A DNA stretch of 64,000 nt from Shewanella dokdonensis (GCF_018394335.1 NZ_CP074572.1:2604001-2668000), one strand, 5' to 3'; counted from the stretch's first letter, positions 38,825 through 49,587 are shown. The notes: generated by a model from the letters alone, not told the origin. Program-made: numbers and translations.

Positions 38825-39413
38825 TAATTCATTCCCTTAAATTGCAGTAGTTGTGTGTTCCACTATGTAGTTTTGTAAAAGATTAGTCAAGTTTTGTGGG
38901 GTGGCAGTTAGCTGCATATTTTGATGTTAACTTCTAATCCGCTGAAAAGTGTTGGTATGGAATTACAGATAATTCTAATTCCTCCTGTGATGCAGTAGGT
39001 TGAACATCACTCTTGTTTGGGTAGTTTCACATTGTTCACCAATCCAAATGTAACAAAATTCAGTCTTGATTTTATCCAAGATCTCTTACCGCCTCGTTCA
39101 CAAATTCTTAAAAAATGGCTATTAGCCCTTAGTCTATAGGTAATGAACCTCGCGGTTTGAGCGTCTATAACTTAGTTCACTACGCATGCACAAAATGTGG
39201 AAGTTGTGGTGTGTATTCGGAGTATTGCTGTGTTGTGGGCATTGGTATCGGCTGTATAGCGTTGACGTCTTAATGGCGTGATTTAGCACAAGCCTGAGTG
39301 TTGCTGAAATGCTTGTTGCCGCCGTCGTTTATGCCTGTGGGCACAAATGTACTTAATTTGACGACAATTTCTCATGTTATTAGCGAGTTCAGCTGCTGAT
39401 TCCTGGAGGATAT
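38825..39413. other. Intergenic region without recognised features
   Basis: About 590 bp between the leftward small membrane protein and the rightward lipoprotein. It must hold promoters, but no coding frame, RNA, repeat or clear operator stood out. Confidence 0.5.
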
Positions 39414-39827
39414 ATGGCGCTAAGTAAAATTTGGGTTGCACTTTCATCATTAACGGTCGCACTGGTGATGGTCGGATGCGATGATAATGTGCAGACTCAA
39501 AACAAGTTTTCTGCCACCGAGATCTGCAAAGCCACTATGGCAACGGCGTTACAGCATGATGTTTCCACCATTAGCCTGGTGGATAAAAACGGCAAGCTGG
39601 TTTACGTGTCTTACACTGATCCCACTGATTCATCACAAAATATTTATCGTTGTCGGCTCGATGGTGACCATGTGTTATGGGCGCCAAACAAAGGGCAGTG
39701 GCAAAACCAAACAGAAGGGCAAATCTCCTTTATAGCCAATTACAATCAGCTCACTATCACTGAGACCAGCGGTAATGGTCAGCAGCATACCAACCAATAT
39801 AAGTTGTCAGAGTTAAAAAGCTCCTAA
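39414..39827 (+). CDS. Small lipoprotein of unknown function (paralogue 1)
   Basis: This 137-aa product has a signal and lipobox (LVMVGCDD). The mature part shares a pattern with the gene 360 bp downstream: F-S-A/D-A-T/E-EICKA-ATAL-H/K-D, then VD-NGKLVYVSY, IYRC-L/I-G, W-K-GQW and TI-ET-S-GQQ. The fold should be a compact beta-rich domain. I recognise no family. GGAGG precedes the ATG. A strong terminator follows, so the two paralogues are separate units despite their closeness. Confidence 0.72.
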   Translation: MALSKIWVALSSLTVALVMVGCDDNVQTQNKFSATEICKATMATALQHDVSTISLVDKNGKLVYVSYTDPTDSSQNIYRCRLDGDHVLWAPNKGQWQNQTEGQISFIANYNQLTITETSGNGQQHTNQYKLSELKSS

Positions 39828-39849
39828 GCTAAATGGCCGTGGTTTACTG

Positions 39850-39879
39850 GGCGCAAGTGGCAGCATTTGCGCCTTTTTT
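39850..39879 (+). terminator. Intrinsic terminator after lipoprotein 1
   Basis: GGCGCAA-N10-TTGCGCC followed by six Ts. Confidence 0.85.
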
Positions 39880-40183
39880 GTGTGAGTAACGGCTATGACA
39901 ACCTTCTTATGCTTGTCATCTGTGCCCATTTCGAGCTATCGAGTGATAAAGCAGTGAGTGAGCACTTCTATTAGATAGTAGAACCGGTGCGGGTGAGTAC
40001 GAGTGTGGCGATACAGGTGAGCATTCTTTAGCTGGCATAAACATGAACAAAAAGACATGTTTCTCTGATTTATTTTGACGGCGGATAGGTAGAGACTAAA
40101 AAATCAATGTTCTTGCTGCAATGTGGTTGCTGCCTGCCATCTCTGAAATGACGCACTTCATTGTGGTATTTTATGGAGGAGTT

Positions 40184-40618
40184 ATGTTCACCCGTGCAAC
40201 TTTGGTTGTGTTGCCATCGCTGTTACTGGCGGGTTCTCTAGCCGGTTGTGGTAACAACAAAGGCCAATTCAGTGATGCCGAAATCTGCCGCGCTTCTGTG
40301 GCTACGGCGCTACATAAAGACCCGTCAATTTTTAATGTGGATGATGTTAACGGTAAGCTTGTTTATGTCTCTTATCATGAACAGGATAACTGGAAGCACG
40401 ATATCTACCGTTGCAAAATTGAAGGCACTAAAGCCATTTGGGCAACTGAAAAAGGCCACTGGAAAACCAGCAGTAAAGATGCGCAACTTACCTTTGCGGC
40501 CAATGAGGATAAGTTGACCATTGTGGATACGTCGGCTGATGGCCAGCAGATCAACAAGCATTACAAGCTTGAGCAGTTGAAAGTTGATGTGCCCAGCAAA
40601 CCTGGGCTGAAAGGCTAG
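40184..40618 (+). CDS. Small lipoprotein of unknown function (paralogue 2)
   Basis: This 144-aa lipoprotein (lipobox LAGCGNN) is clearly related to the preceding one: EICRASVATALHKD, VNGKLVYVSYHEQ, DIYRCKIEG and TADGQQINKHYKLEQLK-like segments. The ATG at 40184 has GGAGG upstream; an upstream in-frame start at 40121 would add residues before the signal peptide. It is a tandem duplicate that has diverged. The 300 bp between the copies shows no gene. Role unknown. Confidence 0.72.
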   Translation: MFTRATLVVLPSLLLAGSLAGCGNNKGQFSDAEICRASVATALHKDPSIFNVDDVNGKLVYVSYHEQDNWKHDIYRCKIEGTKAIWATEKGHWKTSSKDAQLTFAANEDKLTIVDTSADGQQINKHYKLEQLKVDVPSKPGLKG

Positions 40619-40829
40619 CTCATCATGCAGGCAGCCGTTTGCACTACTATTGGTGCAATTGCTGCCATGTAAAAGCTATCAGTTGTTGCGTTAACGACCT
40701 CGATTATTCCTGGGGCCATTATCCGGGGCGCGGCCATTTTTACTGGCTCATAACCCTATAATCTACGGTCGTTAAGTCCATCACTTTACTATTTTTATCA
40801 CCCAATCCATGGGTGAGGTGTGTAAGCGG

Positions 40830-41561
40830 TTATTCGGTCAAGTTGCGCTTTTTTAGCTCATCAAGGTAGTTGTAAATGGTATAGCGCGTGACCCCAAGCG
40901 CTTTGGCTGCCCGGTTAACGCCGCCACGAACCACAAACATCCCATTGCTTTGCATGTGTTCAACTGCGGCAATTTTCTCTTCACGGGTCAACAGATTGAT
41001 TGGTTTCCCCAGCGTAGTTAAGGAACCTGCCACTATGTCATCCATCAGGTTGCCGACTTTGGCGGGCTGATGATCACTCGGGGCTGGCTGCTTGATATCT
41101 TTGCCCAACATGCGGCTTAACCAGGCATGGGCCATATGGGGAATAGTCATATCGGAGTTAAAACATAAGGCGGCAAATGGCATCCCATCGCTATCGCGGA
41201 AAATGGCGGTAGAGGAGTGCAGCGTTACCCCGTTTTTAGTCACCGTATTGTAGCTAGCAATAATGCTGTTTTGTTCACCAATGGCATCGGCAACATCGCG
41301 AGCCGCCGCAAACCCCGCATCACCTTTGGGGCCGGCGAGGATTGAATCACCAACACCGCGACCGGTCACATGTCCATGAGTAATGGCGATCACGGAATTT
41401 TCTGGACGGGTCATGTCGTGCAGCACAACCTCAACATTATCGCTCAGCACTTCATTCAACAAATCAACCACTGTCATCAACACATTGATCACTAACTGTC
41501 TTTCGGTAAGGCAAAACTGCGTTCGAAAGTTCAGTGGCTCAGTTTTTGTTTTTGTATTCAT
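40830..41561 (-). CDS. YheO/DauR-family transcriptional regulator (PAS_6 + HTH_22)
   Basis: This 243-aa DNA-binding regulator has an N-terminal YheO-like PAS domain (LNEVLSDNVEVVLHDM; NSVIAITHGHVTGRGVGD; HSSTAIFRDSDGMPFAALCFNSD, about 28-135) and a C-terminal HTH (VEHMQSNGMFVVRGGVNRAAKALGVTRYTIYNYL, about 204-237). DauR of this family represses D-arginine catabolism, and RidA genes are common neighbours. It is divergent from the TonB receptor at 41998, and the shared intergenic region has repeated palindromes, so it probably controls that cluster. Ligand unknown. Confidence 0.82.
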   Translation of the reverse strand: MNTKTKTEPLNFRTQFCLTERQLVINVLMTVVDLLNEVLSDNVEVVLHDMTRPENSVIAITHGHVTGRGVGDSILAGPKGDAGFAAARDVADAIGEQNSIIASYNTVTKNGVTLHSSTAIFRDSDGMPFAALCFNSDMTIPHMAHAWLSRMLGKDIKQPAPSDHQPAKVGNLMDDIVAGSLTTLGKPINLLTREEKIAAVEHMQSNGMFVVRGGVNRAAKALGVTRYTIYNYLDELKKRNLTE

Positions 41562-41997
41562 TGAGTTTTTCCATAAAACAGCACTTAAGGTGAATGTTTA
41601 AAAACAAGGCTGTTTGTATTTTTTAGGCCGATTTAAACCCCCAAAAATCATGCCTGTTATATTGGCCTATTTTACAAATTTAAACAAATTGTTTATCCAA
41701 TCAACATAAAAGTGTTGATCGCATACACAAAATGTGTAATTTATAAACGGACGTTAAGAAATTGTTGAGCGATAAAGCTGCTGGTTTCGCCTGGGGGCGC
41801 GTCACATGAAAACTGTCATATAACAATAATAGTGGCAATTTTTTTTATAAAACTATTAAAAATAAATGGTTGCTAGCTTTGTGGATGTTTGTTGCATGGA
41901 TTGCTGAGACTCAAGCGACCAGAAAAATGCAAAGCGGACAGATGTAATTAACATCTTTCTAAATAAATTCAACAAATTGTTAATTGGAAGAATGTGT
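41562..41997. promoter_or_regulatory. Divergent control region with repeated palindromes
   Basis: The identical 11-bp palindrome AACAAATTGTT occurs at 41683-41693 (extended to TAAACA-AAT-TGTTTA) and at 41971-41981, the second just upstream of the receptor ribosome site. Also present are ATCAACA-N6-TGTTGAT (41700-41719) and TACACA-AAA-TGTGTA (41724-41738). These are the likely operators for the YheO-type regulator and perhaps CRP or another factor. The region is strongly AT-rich. Confidence 0.6.
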
Positions 41998-44271
41998 ATG
42001 CTGCCTTTACCCTCATCTCTGGAAAAGAAAAGCCCTCTGGCCAAAGCAATCGGTCTGTCGCTTGGCCTAGTGGCGTTGTCATTATCCACTCAGGCGCTGG
42101 CCGATGAAGCCGTGCCTGACCAAGACCCAAGCGCTAGCGATAACAAAAGTATTGAAAAGATTGTTGTGACGGCAACCAAACGTAATGAACGTTTGCAGGA
42201 TGTACCGCTGTCGATGGAAGTGTTGGATGCCAAGCAACTGGCTGAAAACGGTAAGAATAAACTTGCGGACTATTTTGCTGAAATCCCTGGCCTGAGTTAT
42301 GTGTCCAGTGCCATGAGCAGCACGATTGTAATGCGTGGTGTTGGCACCGATGCTGGTATTGGTACTCGCCCCACCTCAGGTGTGACCATTGATGACGTGC
42401 CCTATGGTTCAGCGACCAATACCGGGGTAATTCCTGATTTAGACCCGTCTGATATCCAACAGATTGAAGTGCTACGAGGCCCGCAAGGGACGCTGTATGG
42501 TGCCAGCAGCATGGGCGGGTTGGTGAAGTATGTTTCTGTTGATCCCAACGCCAGTTATGCCACAGGTCGGCTAGAAGTCGGCGGTTCTTCTGTGGCTCAT
42601 GGTGGCAATGGTTACAGTGTCCGGGCCTCTGGCAATGTGCCTGTTTCGGAGGATTTTGCACTGCGTGCCAGCGCCTTCAAACGTGAAGACCCTTCATTTG
42701 TTACCAACACCCGTGATGGTTCCGATAACAGTGTTAAAAGTAAAGGTGGCCGGGTGGCGATGATTTGGTATCCGTCAGAAACAGTCACTATCCGCTCATC
42801 GGCGATGTTCCAGAATACCACTCAGGATAATACCGCCACTGTTGATGTAACCCCTGAACTGCAACCCGTGTACGACGATTATCAACATAATCGGATGGTG
42901 GGCACTGATAGTTACGAAGGTCAGACGCGTTTTTATACCACTAAGATCACGGGCGATCTGGGCTGGGGAACACTGGACTCCATTACCGGCTATACCGAGC
43001 ACCGGGCGGCGGCCAAGCAGGATGTAGGCTATACCTCTATTGGCATTTTGGCGCCAATGTTTGCCGGTATGATGGGCCTGGATTATGAAGAAGCCGGGGC
43101 TTTTATTGATAACCGCTATGACGAGGATAAGCTGAGTCAGGAATTCCGTCTGTCTTCAAAAGATGATGTGCGGCTGCAATGGCAGGTGGGGTTGTTCTAT
43201 ACCCGTGAGGATGTGAACAGCACCCAGAACTTCTATCTGGGCGACAATGTGACGGGCAACTACTTCGCGGCGTCACCATTGCTGATCTCTATGGGCGATG
43301 ATCGTTATCGTGAAACGGCGGTATTTGGCAATACCACCTACAAGATTACCGATAAGTTGGATGTCACTATCGGTGGTCGTTTCAGTAAATACAAGATGGA
43401 CGGTGATAGCACCACAGGTGGCATGTTGGTCGATGCCGATGAAACTTATGAAAGCTACGATGACAACATATTTACCTATCTGTTATCCAGCCGTTATCAC
43501 TTCGATGAAGAGATGATGATGTACGCTCGCATTGCCTCAGGTTATCGTGCTGGTGGCAGTAACGGCAACTTGGTGCCAGGTATTCCCGCGGGTTATGATT
43601 CCGACAAACTGGTCAGCTATGAGCTGGGCTTTAAGGGCGGGTTCTTTGACAGTGCGTTGACATTGAATGCAACCGCTTATTATATCGATTGGTCAGACTT
43701 GCAGATCAGCCAGGTTGATTTGACTTATGGTTCCAACTACACCACCAATGCCGGTAAAGCCGCCAGTCAGGGCTTAGAGCTCAGCTTGGGTTATAACTTC
43801 CTGGAAGATTGGCAATTCAATGCCAGCTACGCTTATACCGATGCTTCATTGGCTGAGGATATCCCAGGGTATGTTGACGGCTCTACCGCTTACGGTAAAG
43901 ACGGTGATCGCATGCCATTCTCAGCGAAAAATTCAGGTACAGCATCGCTGAGCCACAACTTCGACCTAGGTAATGGCATGTTGTTGTCCTTCAGTGGCAA
44001 CGTAACCTATATGGGCGACCGTTACATGCAGTTTACCCAGTCATCCGCTATCTCTCGTATTCATCTACCCAGCTATACCACTGTTGGGCTCAGTTCTACA
44101 CTGAGTTATGACAACTGGGCGCTGACACTGTACGCCAACAACCTGTTTGATAAGGAAGGCTATATCAGTGCTAACCGCCGTGGTACCGCTACTGCCACCG
44201 ATGACGTTAACTATGGCGCAGTGGTTATTCAACCACAGACCGTAGGTCTGACATTGTCCTGGCAGATGTAA
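41998..44271 (+). CDS. TonB-dependent outer-membrane receptor of the peptidase cluster
   Basis: This 757-aa receptor has a signal peptide (about MLPLPSSLEKK...LSTQALADE), a TonB box EKIVVTATKR, a plug domain (LQDVPLSMEVLDAKQL; IEVLRGPQGTLYGASSMGG, about 60-180) and a 22-strand-type barrel. It belongs to the broad CirA-like TonB receptors that take up non-siderophore substrates in Alteromonadales and Caulobacter-type bacteria. No Fur box is seen. The ATG at 41998 has GGAAG eight bases upstream. Its cluster of exported peptidases suggests that the ligand is a peptide or amino-acid conjugate. A GC hairpin separates it from the next gene. Confidence 0.88.
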   Translation: MLPLPSSLEKKSPLAKAIGLSLGLVALSLSTQALADEAVPDQDPSASDNKSIEKIVVTATKRNERLQDVPLSMEVLDAKQLAENGKNKLADYFAEIPGLSYVSSAMSSTIVMRGVGTDAGIGTRPTSGVTIDDVPYGSATNTGVIPDLDPSDIQQIEVLRGPQGTLYGASSMGGLVKYVSVDPNASYATGRLEVGGSSVAHGGNGYSVRASGNVPVSEDFALRASAFKREDPSFVTNTRDGSDNSVKSKGGRVAMIWYPSETVTIRSSAMFQNTTQDNTATVDVTPELQPVYDDYQHNRMVGTDSYEGQTRFYTTKITGDLGWGTLDSITGYTEHRAAAKQDVGYTSIGILAPMFAGMMGLDYEEAGAFIDNRYDEDKLSQEFRLSSKDDVRLQWQVGLFYTREDVNSTQNFYLGDNVTGNYFAASPLLISMGDDRYRETAVFGNTTYKITDKLDVTIGGRFSKYKMDGDSTTGGMLVDADETYESYDDNIFTYLLSSRYHFDEEMMMYARIASGYRAGGSNGNLVPGIPAGYDSDKLVSYELGFKGGFFDSALTLNATAYYIDWSDLQISQVDLTYGSNYTTNAGKAASQGLELSLGYNFLEDWQFNASYAYTDASLAEDIPGYVDGSTAYGKDGDRMPFSAKNSGTASLSHNFDLGNGMLLSFSGNVTYMGDRYMQFTQSSAISRIHLPSYTTVGLSSTLSYDNWALTLYANNLFDKEGYISANRRGTATATDDVNYGAVVIQPQTVGLTLSWQM

Positions 44272-44278
44272 TCCTTTA

Positions 44279-44305
44279 AGCCGCCCGGTGTTATGGCGGG
44301 CGGCT
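44279..44305 (+). promoter_or_regulatory. GC-rich hairpin after the TonB receptor
   Basis: AGCCGCCCG-N9-CGGGCGGCT, a 9-bp stem directly after the receptor stop with only a weak U-tract (GTTTA). It is likely a partial terminator that sets receptor message above the downstream enzymes. Confidence 0.6.
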
Positions 44306-44324
44306 GTTTACCCAAGAGGTGATG

Positions 44325-46017
44325 ATGAAGTTATATTCTCCCTTCGCGGTACTTTCCCTGTGTGCCCCAGCGATACTTGCAAGTTCGATGGCAGCACAGG
44401 CGGCGGAACCGCAGCTTTTTATTAAACTCACCCCAGTTGTTGAACATGGTCAGGCCGTTGCGCTGGATGTCACTGAAGTCTATCAATTGGACGGCACGTT
44501 ACCGCCATTGACGATTGCGCAAACACTGGGGCCGCTGCAACATATTGATCAGCGTATTCATAGCATTAAGGTTAGCGATGCGGCCGGAGCCGTCATGCTC
44601 CAACCGACCACCACAGATATTCCTGATACGCTGGGTAAACTCCCTCGCGCTTGGAAGACCAACCGTGCGACCAAGGGGCGGTGACCGTAAGTTATCGCGC
44701 GGATATTTCGCGAGAAACTACCCCTGGCCCGACTTGGGAACTGCGCAGTGAACCCCGCGGGATCAGTGCCGCCGGTAACACCTTCCTGTTATTACCGCAG
44801 GTAACTCAGCCTTATCAGGTGCAACTGAGCTGGGATCTGACCGCCTTAGGTCAAGGTGCCAGCGCCATTGACAGTTTGCCCTTTGATGGTGTGGCGTTAC
44901 CACAACGAATTGCCGCCACTTATTATATGGCGGGGCAGTTGCACCGTTATCCGGCCAATGGCGATACCAAAGGGCCATTTCGTGCCGCATCTACTGCCGA
45001 TAGCAATCAATTTACCCAAGAAACGCTGCTGACCTGGGCACATGATGCCTATGTGAAATACAGCGATTTCTTTGGCTTCCTGAATTGCCGCCTTTTACTG
45101 TGACCTTCCGTAGCAATCCAATGATCTCCAAAAGTGGAACCGAATTGCCGGATGCCTTGATGGTCGCTGCCAATAACGATATTTCGCTGAAAGAGATGAC
45201 GCAGATCCTCTCTCACGAGATGGTGCATGTGTACCTGCACGGTTTGGAGGGCGCGAGTTGGTTTCAAGAAGGCTTAGCGGTGATGTATGAGAATCGGGCG
45301 CCTTATGCGTTGGGGCTAACCGACAGTGCCACCTATCTGCAAGCGGTCAACAACACGCTGCTGACTTACTACAGTAATGTGCGTAAAGACATGGATATGC
45401 AGGCCGCAACCGCCGCATTCTGGACCGATGCGCGGGCACGTTTGCAGCCTTATTTTCGCGGGGCGCTGTACTTCATAGTGACCGATTCGCGCATTCGCCA
45501 AGCGTCTGCCGGTAAACATAATCTCGACCAACTGCTGGTGGATTTTCTGGCACAGGAACGCGCGGGTAAAGCCGTTACGGCGGCAGATTGGGTAGCACTG
45601 GTGCGCCGTTACATTGGCGATGCTGCCGATAGCGATTATGCCGCGATGCAAAACGGTGGTTTTTTAGTGCCAGAACCAGAAGCCTTCGGGCGTTGTTTTA
45701 CCCGTGAGCAGGTAACTATGCCACTGTTTGAACTCGGTTTTGATATCAGCAGCCTGATGCAGACTCCGCGAGTTATTCATGGGCTTGACCCTAACTCACC
45801 CGCCGCCAAAGCGGGCATTAGAGAAGGTGACAAGGTGTTGAAGTCCGTTGGACTGGATGAACAGCAGTCAAAACCCTCGTCACCACTGACTCTGCTAGTG
45901 GAACGTAATGGCGTACCAACCTCGATTGCGTTTGTGCCCACCGGCAAGCTGACCAAGGGCTATCAGTGGCGCTTGAAAACCGATGTCAGTGGTAAGGAAG
46001 CACAATGCCGCGAATAA
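44325..46017 (+). CDS. Exported M61-like metallopeptidase with PDZ domain, copy A (two 1-nt deletions)
   Basis: The frame breaks at 44671-44672 and 45077-45078; restored, the protein is 564 aa, close to the 560-aa paralogue at 51793. It has a signal peptide (SSMAAQA|AEP), an N-terminal beta-rich domain, a gluzincin catalytic domain with HEMVH and, 16 residues further on, WFQEGLAVMYENR, and a C-terminal PDZ domain (RVIHGLDPNSPAAKAGIREGDKVL). M61 enzymes are glycyl- or broader aminopeptidases. The expected place is the periplasm. It overlaps the next gene by 13 bp. Identity with M61 rests on motif and domain order only. Confidence 0.75.
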
Positions 46018-47456
46018 CCTGTCATTTGCGTGCGCTGCTGAGCTTGGCATTGGCCGTTGCCGTGGTGCCTTCTGCCGTTGCCGCCACGGCTAACCCATGG
46101 TCGAGTCACTGTGGCCGTGAGTTGCAACTGCCCGATGGCCAGCTCAGTTACCATCCCTGCTTTGAGGCGTTAGCACTGGAAGGCGCGAGTATCAGTGCCA
46201 CCGCTTATGTGGCACAACAGGCAAAACCGCGTCCGGTGCTGTTTTTATTCAACGGCGGGCCAGGTGCTTCCTCATCGTCACTGCATTTTGCGGGGTGGGG
46301 CCCAAACTCAAAGCACGCGATGCCCAGGGCGAGGAACATCTGCAAGATAATCCAGAGACCTTGTTAGCGGTTGCCGATTTGGTGTTTATCGATCCGCCGG
46401 GAACGGGTTTCAGCGAGAGCCCGCAAGATGAACAGGCGCAAGCCGCTTACTGGTCGACTGCCGGAGATGCCAAAGCCGTTAATCAGTTTATGCATCAATG
46501 GTTAGCGCAACACCAGCGCCAAGACGCCAAGGTATTTATTGCCGGGGAAAGTTATGGTGGTTATCGCTTGGCTACGCTGGCTGGGCAGCTTGATGACTTG
46601 AATATGGGGGGACTACTGCTGGTTTCCCCGCTGCTGGATGGCAGCGCTGCGGAAGACGCCAAAGGTAATGACTTGCCTTTTGTGATGGCGTTGCCGTCTT
46701 TGGCGGTTGCTGCCGCGACCCAAGGCAAAGGTGCATACTCCAAGATGCCAGTGGCCGAGCTATTTCAACAGGCGAAGCAGTTTGCCATAACGCAGTATGC
46801 GCCAGCGTTGATGCTAGGCAATGCGATACCCGCGGAGCAAGCAACCCAACTGGCACAAGCGCTTGCCCGTTATACCGGGTTAGCGGCGAGCACTTGGTTG
46901 CAACATAACTTGAGGATCAGCGCTGAAGACTTTCGCAATATGCTGCTGGCGGAGGATAACCAGGTGTTTGGTCGGCTCGACAGTCGGGTGTTAGCCGCCA
47001 AGCCAACGCCTAAAAAGATCGTCCTTCCGCCCTTGATGATCCCGCGCTGGGGCTTAAAGGTGGCTTAGTGATCAAGTCGCCAGCTATTGCTCATGAGTTA
47101 CAGCAACTGACCGGGATTAAGATGTCGCGCGATTATCTGGCGCTAAACCTCAATGTCAATTTTCACTGGCAGTATGTGGACAAACGTCCGCCGGGTTTCA
47201 ATACGCCGATTTTCTACTTCAATCCCACCCCAATATCGCCGCATTGCAGCAGCAACAGCCGACGATGAAAATTATGGTGCTCAGTGGTTATTACGACTTA
47301 GCCGTGCCCGCATTAGCCGCTTGGTATGCCTTGGTTCATGCCGGTGTATCGCCCGCCCAGATGCAGTATGAAATATTGCCTGCGGGGCATTCGATCTTTG
47401 CCGATCCCTCGGTGCGGAAACAACTGCAGCCACAACTGACGGAGTTTTTGAAATGA
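46005..47456 (+). CDS. Exported S10-family serine carboxypeptidase-like protein, copy A (three 1-nt deletions)
   Basis: The frame shifts at about 46298-46304, 47012-47016 and 47224-47231. Restored, the product is 484 aa, equal to the 487-aa paralogue at 53488. It has a signal peptide (VPSAVAATA), the oxyanion block FLFNGGPGASSSSLHFAGWGP, the nucleophile serine in AGESYGGYRLA, the acid in SGYYDLAVPA and the His in LPAGHSIFA, which together form an S10 alpha/beta-hydrolase catalytic triad. It should remove C-terminal residues from peptides or act on acyl conjugates in the periplasm. It overlaps both neighbours, which suggests tight coupling. Confidence 0.78.
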
Positions 47457-49474
47457 AAAGTTGGCGTTATCTGTTGCCACTTATTACCGCCACCATGTTG
47501 GTGATCCCTGCCCTGCGTGCCGCCGAGCCGTTATCTGTGGTGGCCAATGGCGAAGTGGTAGGCAGTGTGGTTGTGAGCGAACAGCAGGGCAAAACCCAGA
47601 TAGTCTATCGCGTCGATGACAATGGTCGCGGCCCTAAACTGACCACTGAACTGCAACTCGGGGACGCGGGTATTCCGCTGTCGCTGTCGGTAACGGGCAC
47701 CTCTTTGATGGGCGGTCAGGTGGCAGAACATTACCGTTATCATCAAGGCGTGGCCGAATGGCAAAGCCAAGCGGATAGTGGCAAGCAGTCATTGACGGCA
47801 CCTCGGCTATATATTGTCAATGACAGTAATCCTTGGTTGTTGGGCGTTTACGCCAGAGCCTTATTGGCGCAGCCTCAGCATCGGCTCAAGGTACTCCCTA
47901 GCGGTGAGTTGTCGTTGCAGTCTTTGCCGCAGCAGGTGTTGGGCACGGGGGCGCAGCAACTCACCTTACAGGTTTACCGTTTAACCGGATTGTCGTTGCA
48001 GCCATCGTATTTGATGTTAGATCAGCAACAGCAGTTGTTTGCGGTGTTTTCAGCAACTGGTGTGACGCTGCGCCAGGGCTATGAAGCGCAAGCCGGATGG
48101 TTGCAGTCTCTGGCCGGAGACTTAGAAACATCGCGGATGCGAGAACTGCAACAGCAACTGGCGCATCAGCCGTCAGCGCAACCCTTGCGATTGGTCAATG
48201 TACATGTGTTACAGGTACAACAGGGGCAGCGCACTGGTTTGATGTCGCTACAAATCAAAAATGGTTTGATCAGTGCAATAGAACCTTGGCACGCCGGTCA
48301 GCATTATCCCGGTGAAACGGTATACGACGCTAACGGTGGCACGCTGATCCCTGGCCTGCATGATATGCACTCCCATTCTACGCTGGACTCCGGCCTTTGG
48401 TATCTGGCAGCGGGGATTACCAGTACCCGAGATATGGGCAACGATAATCAGTTTCTGTTGGATTTGATCCCCAGAATTGATAGCGGTGAAATTGCGGGCC
48501 CTCGCATTGTGCGCAATGGCTTCCTGGAAGGGCGTAGTCCCTATTCTGCCCGTGATGGCTTTGTGGTCGACAGTGAACAAGACGCCGTGGCAAAGGTGCG
48601 CTGGTACAAGAAACACGGTTACTGGCAGATCAAAATCTACAACTCCATGAATCCGGCATGGGTGCCCGCCATTACTCGTGAAGCCCACCGCTTGGGAATG
48701 ACAGTTACCGGCCATATCCCCGCGTTTACTTCGCCGGATCAGATGATTGCGGCGGGTTATGATGAAATTACTCACGCTAACCAATTGATGCTGGGTTGGT
48801 TGTTGCACGCCGATGAAGACACCCGTACACCTTTACGTTTGACCGCGATGGTGCGCGCAGCTGATCTCGATCTTAACAGCGAGCAAGTGCAACGCACGTT
48901 GTCATTGATGCAGCAGCATCATATTCCGCTGGACCCCACTGCGGTGATTTTGGAGCGGCTGATGTTGAGCCGTGCAGGCGCGGTTACGGCGGGGGATAAA
49001 CCGTACCTGTCGCACATGCCCATAGGTTATCAACGTTACCGTCAGCGCACCTTTGTTCCGGGATTAACTCCAGCATTGGATAAACAGTATCACGCAGCCT
49101 TCAACAAAATGATCGCGCTGTTAGGCATGATGCATGACAAGCAGCTCCAGCTGTTGCCGGGAACGGATGACACCACTGGGTTTACGGTATTGCGGGAGTT
49201 AGAACTCTATGTGCAAGCTGGGATGACACCCGCCGAAGCTGTGCGTGCCGGAACCCTCGACTGCGAACGCTATTTGGGCCGCGAGCAGCAATTGGGTAGT
49301 CTGGAGGTCGGCAAACGGGCGGATATGGTACTGCTGCGGGATAACCCGCTAGACAATATCAGCAACATTCGTAGCGCACAGATGGTGATCAAGGATGACA
49401 GTTACTACTTTCCGGCAGAGATCTATCAGGCATTGGGAGTGAGCCCGTTCGCCCTGCCACCAAATAAATTATAA
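47453..49474 (+). CDS. Exported amidohydrolase
   Basis: This 673-aa protein has a signal peptide (ATMLVIPALRA|AEP), an N-terminal beta-rich part of about 240 residues seldom seen in the family, and a metal-dependent amidohydrolase domain. Metal and active-site motifs are LHDMHSHST (HxH), the lysine in IKIYNSM, VTGHIPAF, THANQ, the catalytic Asp in LPGTDDT and the closing GSLEVGKRADMVLL. Related enzymes split dipeptides (Xaa-Pro or Xaa-Arg), N-acyl amino acids or imides. Overlap of four bases with the S10 gene. The substrate is unknown; the cluster suggests an amide-linked amino-acid compound. Confidence 0.8.
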   Translation: MKSWRYLLPLITATMLVIPALRAAEPLSVVANGEVVGSVVVSEQQGKTQIVYRVDDNGRGPKLTTELQLGDAGIPLSLSVTGTSLMGGQVAEHYRYHQGVAEWQSQADSGKQSLTAPRLYIVNDSNPWLLGVYARALLAQPQHRLKVLPSGELSLQSLPQQVLGTGAQQLTLQVYRLTGLSLQPSYLMLDQQQQLFAVFSATGVTLRQGYEAQAGWLQSLAGDLETSRMRELQQQLAHQPSAQPLRLVNVHVLQVQQGQRTGLMSLQIKNGLISAIEPWHAGQHYPGETVYDANGGTLIPGLHDMHSHSTLDSGLWYLAAGITSTRDMGNDNQFLLDLIPRIDSGEIAGPRIVRNGFLEGRSPYSARDGFVVDSEQDAVAKVRWYKKHGYWQIKIYNSMNPAWVPAITREAHRLGMTVTGHIPAFTSPDQMIAAGYDEITHANQLMLGWLLHADEDTRTPLRLTAMVRAADLDLNSEQVQRTLSLMQQHHIPLDPTAVILERLMLSRAGAVTAGDKPYLSHMPIGYQRYRQRTFVPGLTPALDKQYHAAFNKMIALLGMMHDKQLQLLPGTDDTTGFTVLRELELYVQAGMTPAEAVRAGTLDCERYLGREQQLGSLEVGKRADMVLLRDNPLDNISNIRSAQMVIKDDSYYFPAEIYQALGVSPFALPPNKL

Positions 49475-49587
49475 CAAACAATATGTTGGTAGCAGGGGGC
49501 CGGCCTGCTGCCGTTGTAGCATTTTCAGAGTCAGGTTGCTTTGTTCTTTTGCCGGCAGCAATTGTTGACTCTGATGTGAGGAAAAAC

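Noticed and set aside
41977..41997. Upstream start for the TonB receptor
   Set aside because: The TTG at 41977 and the ATG at 41992 are badly spaced from GGAAG; the ATG at 41998 is correctly placed and gives a normal signal peptide.
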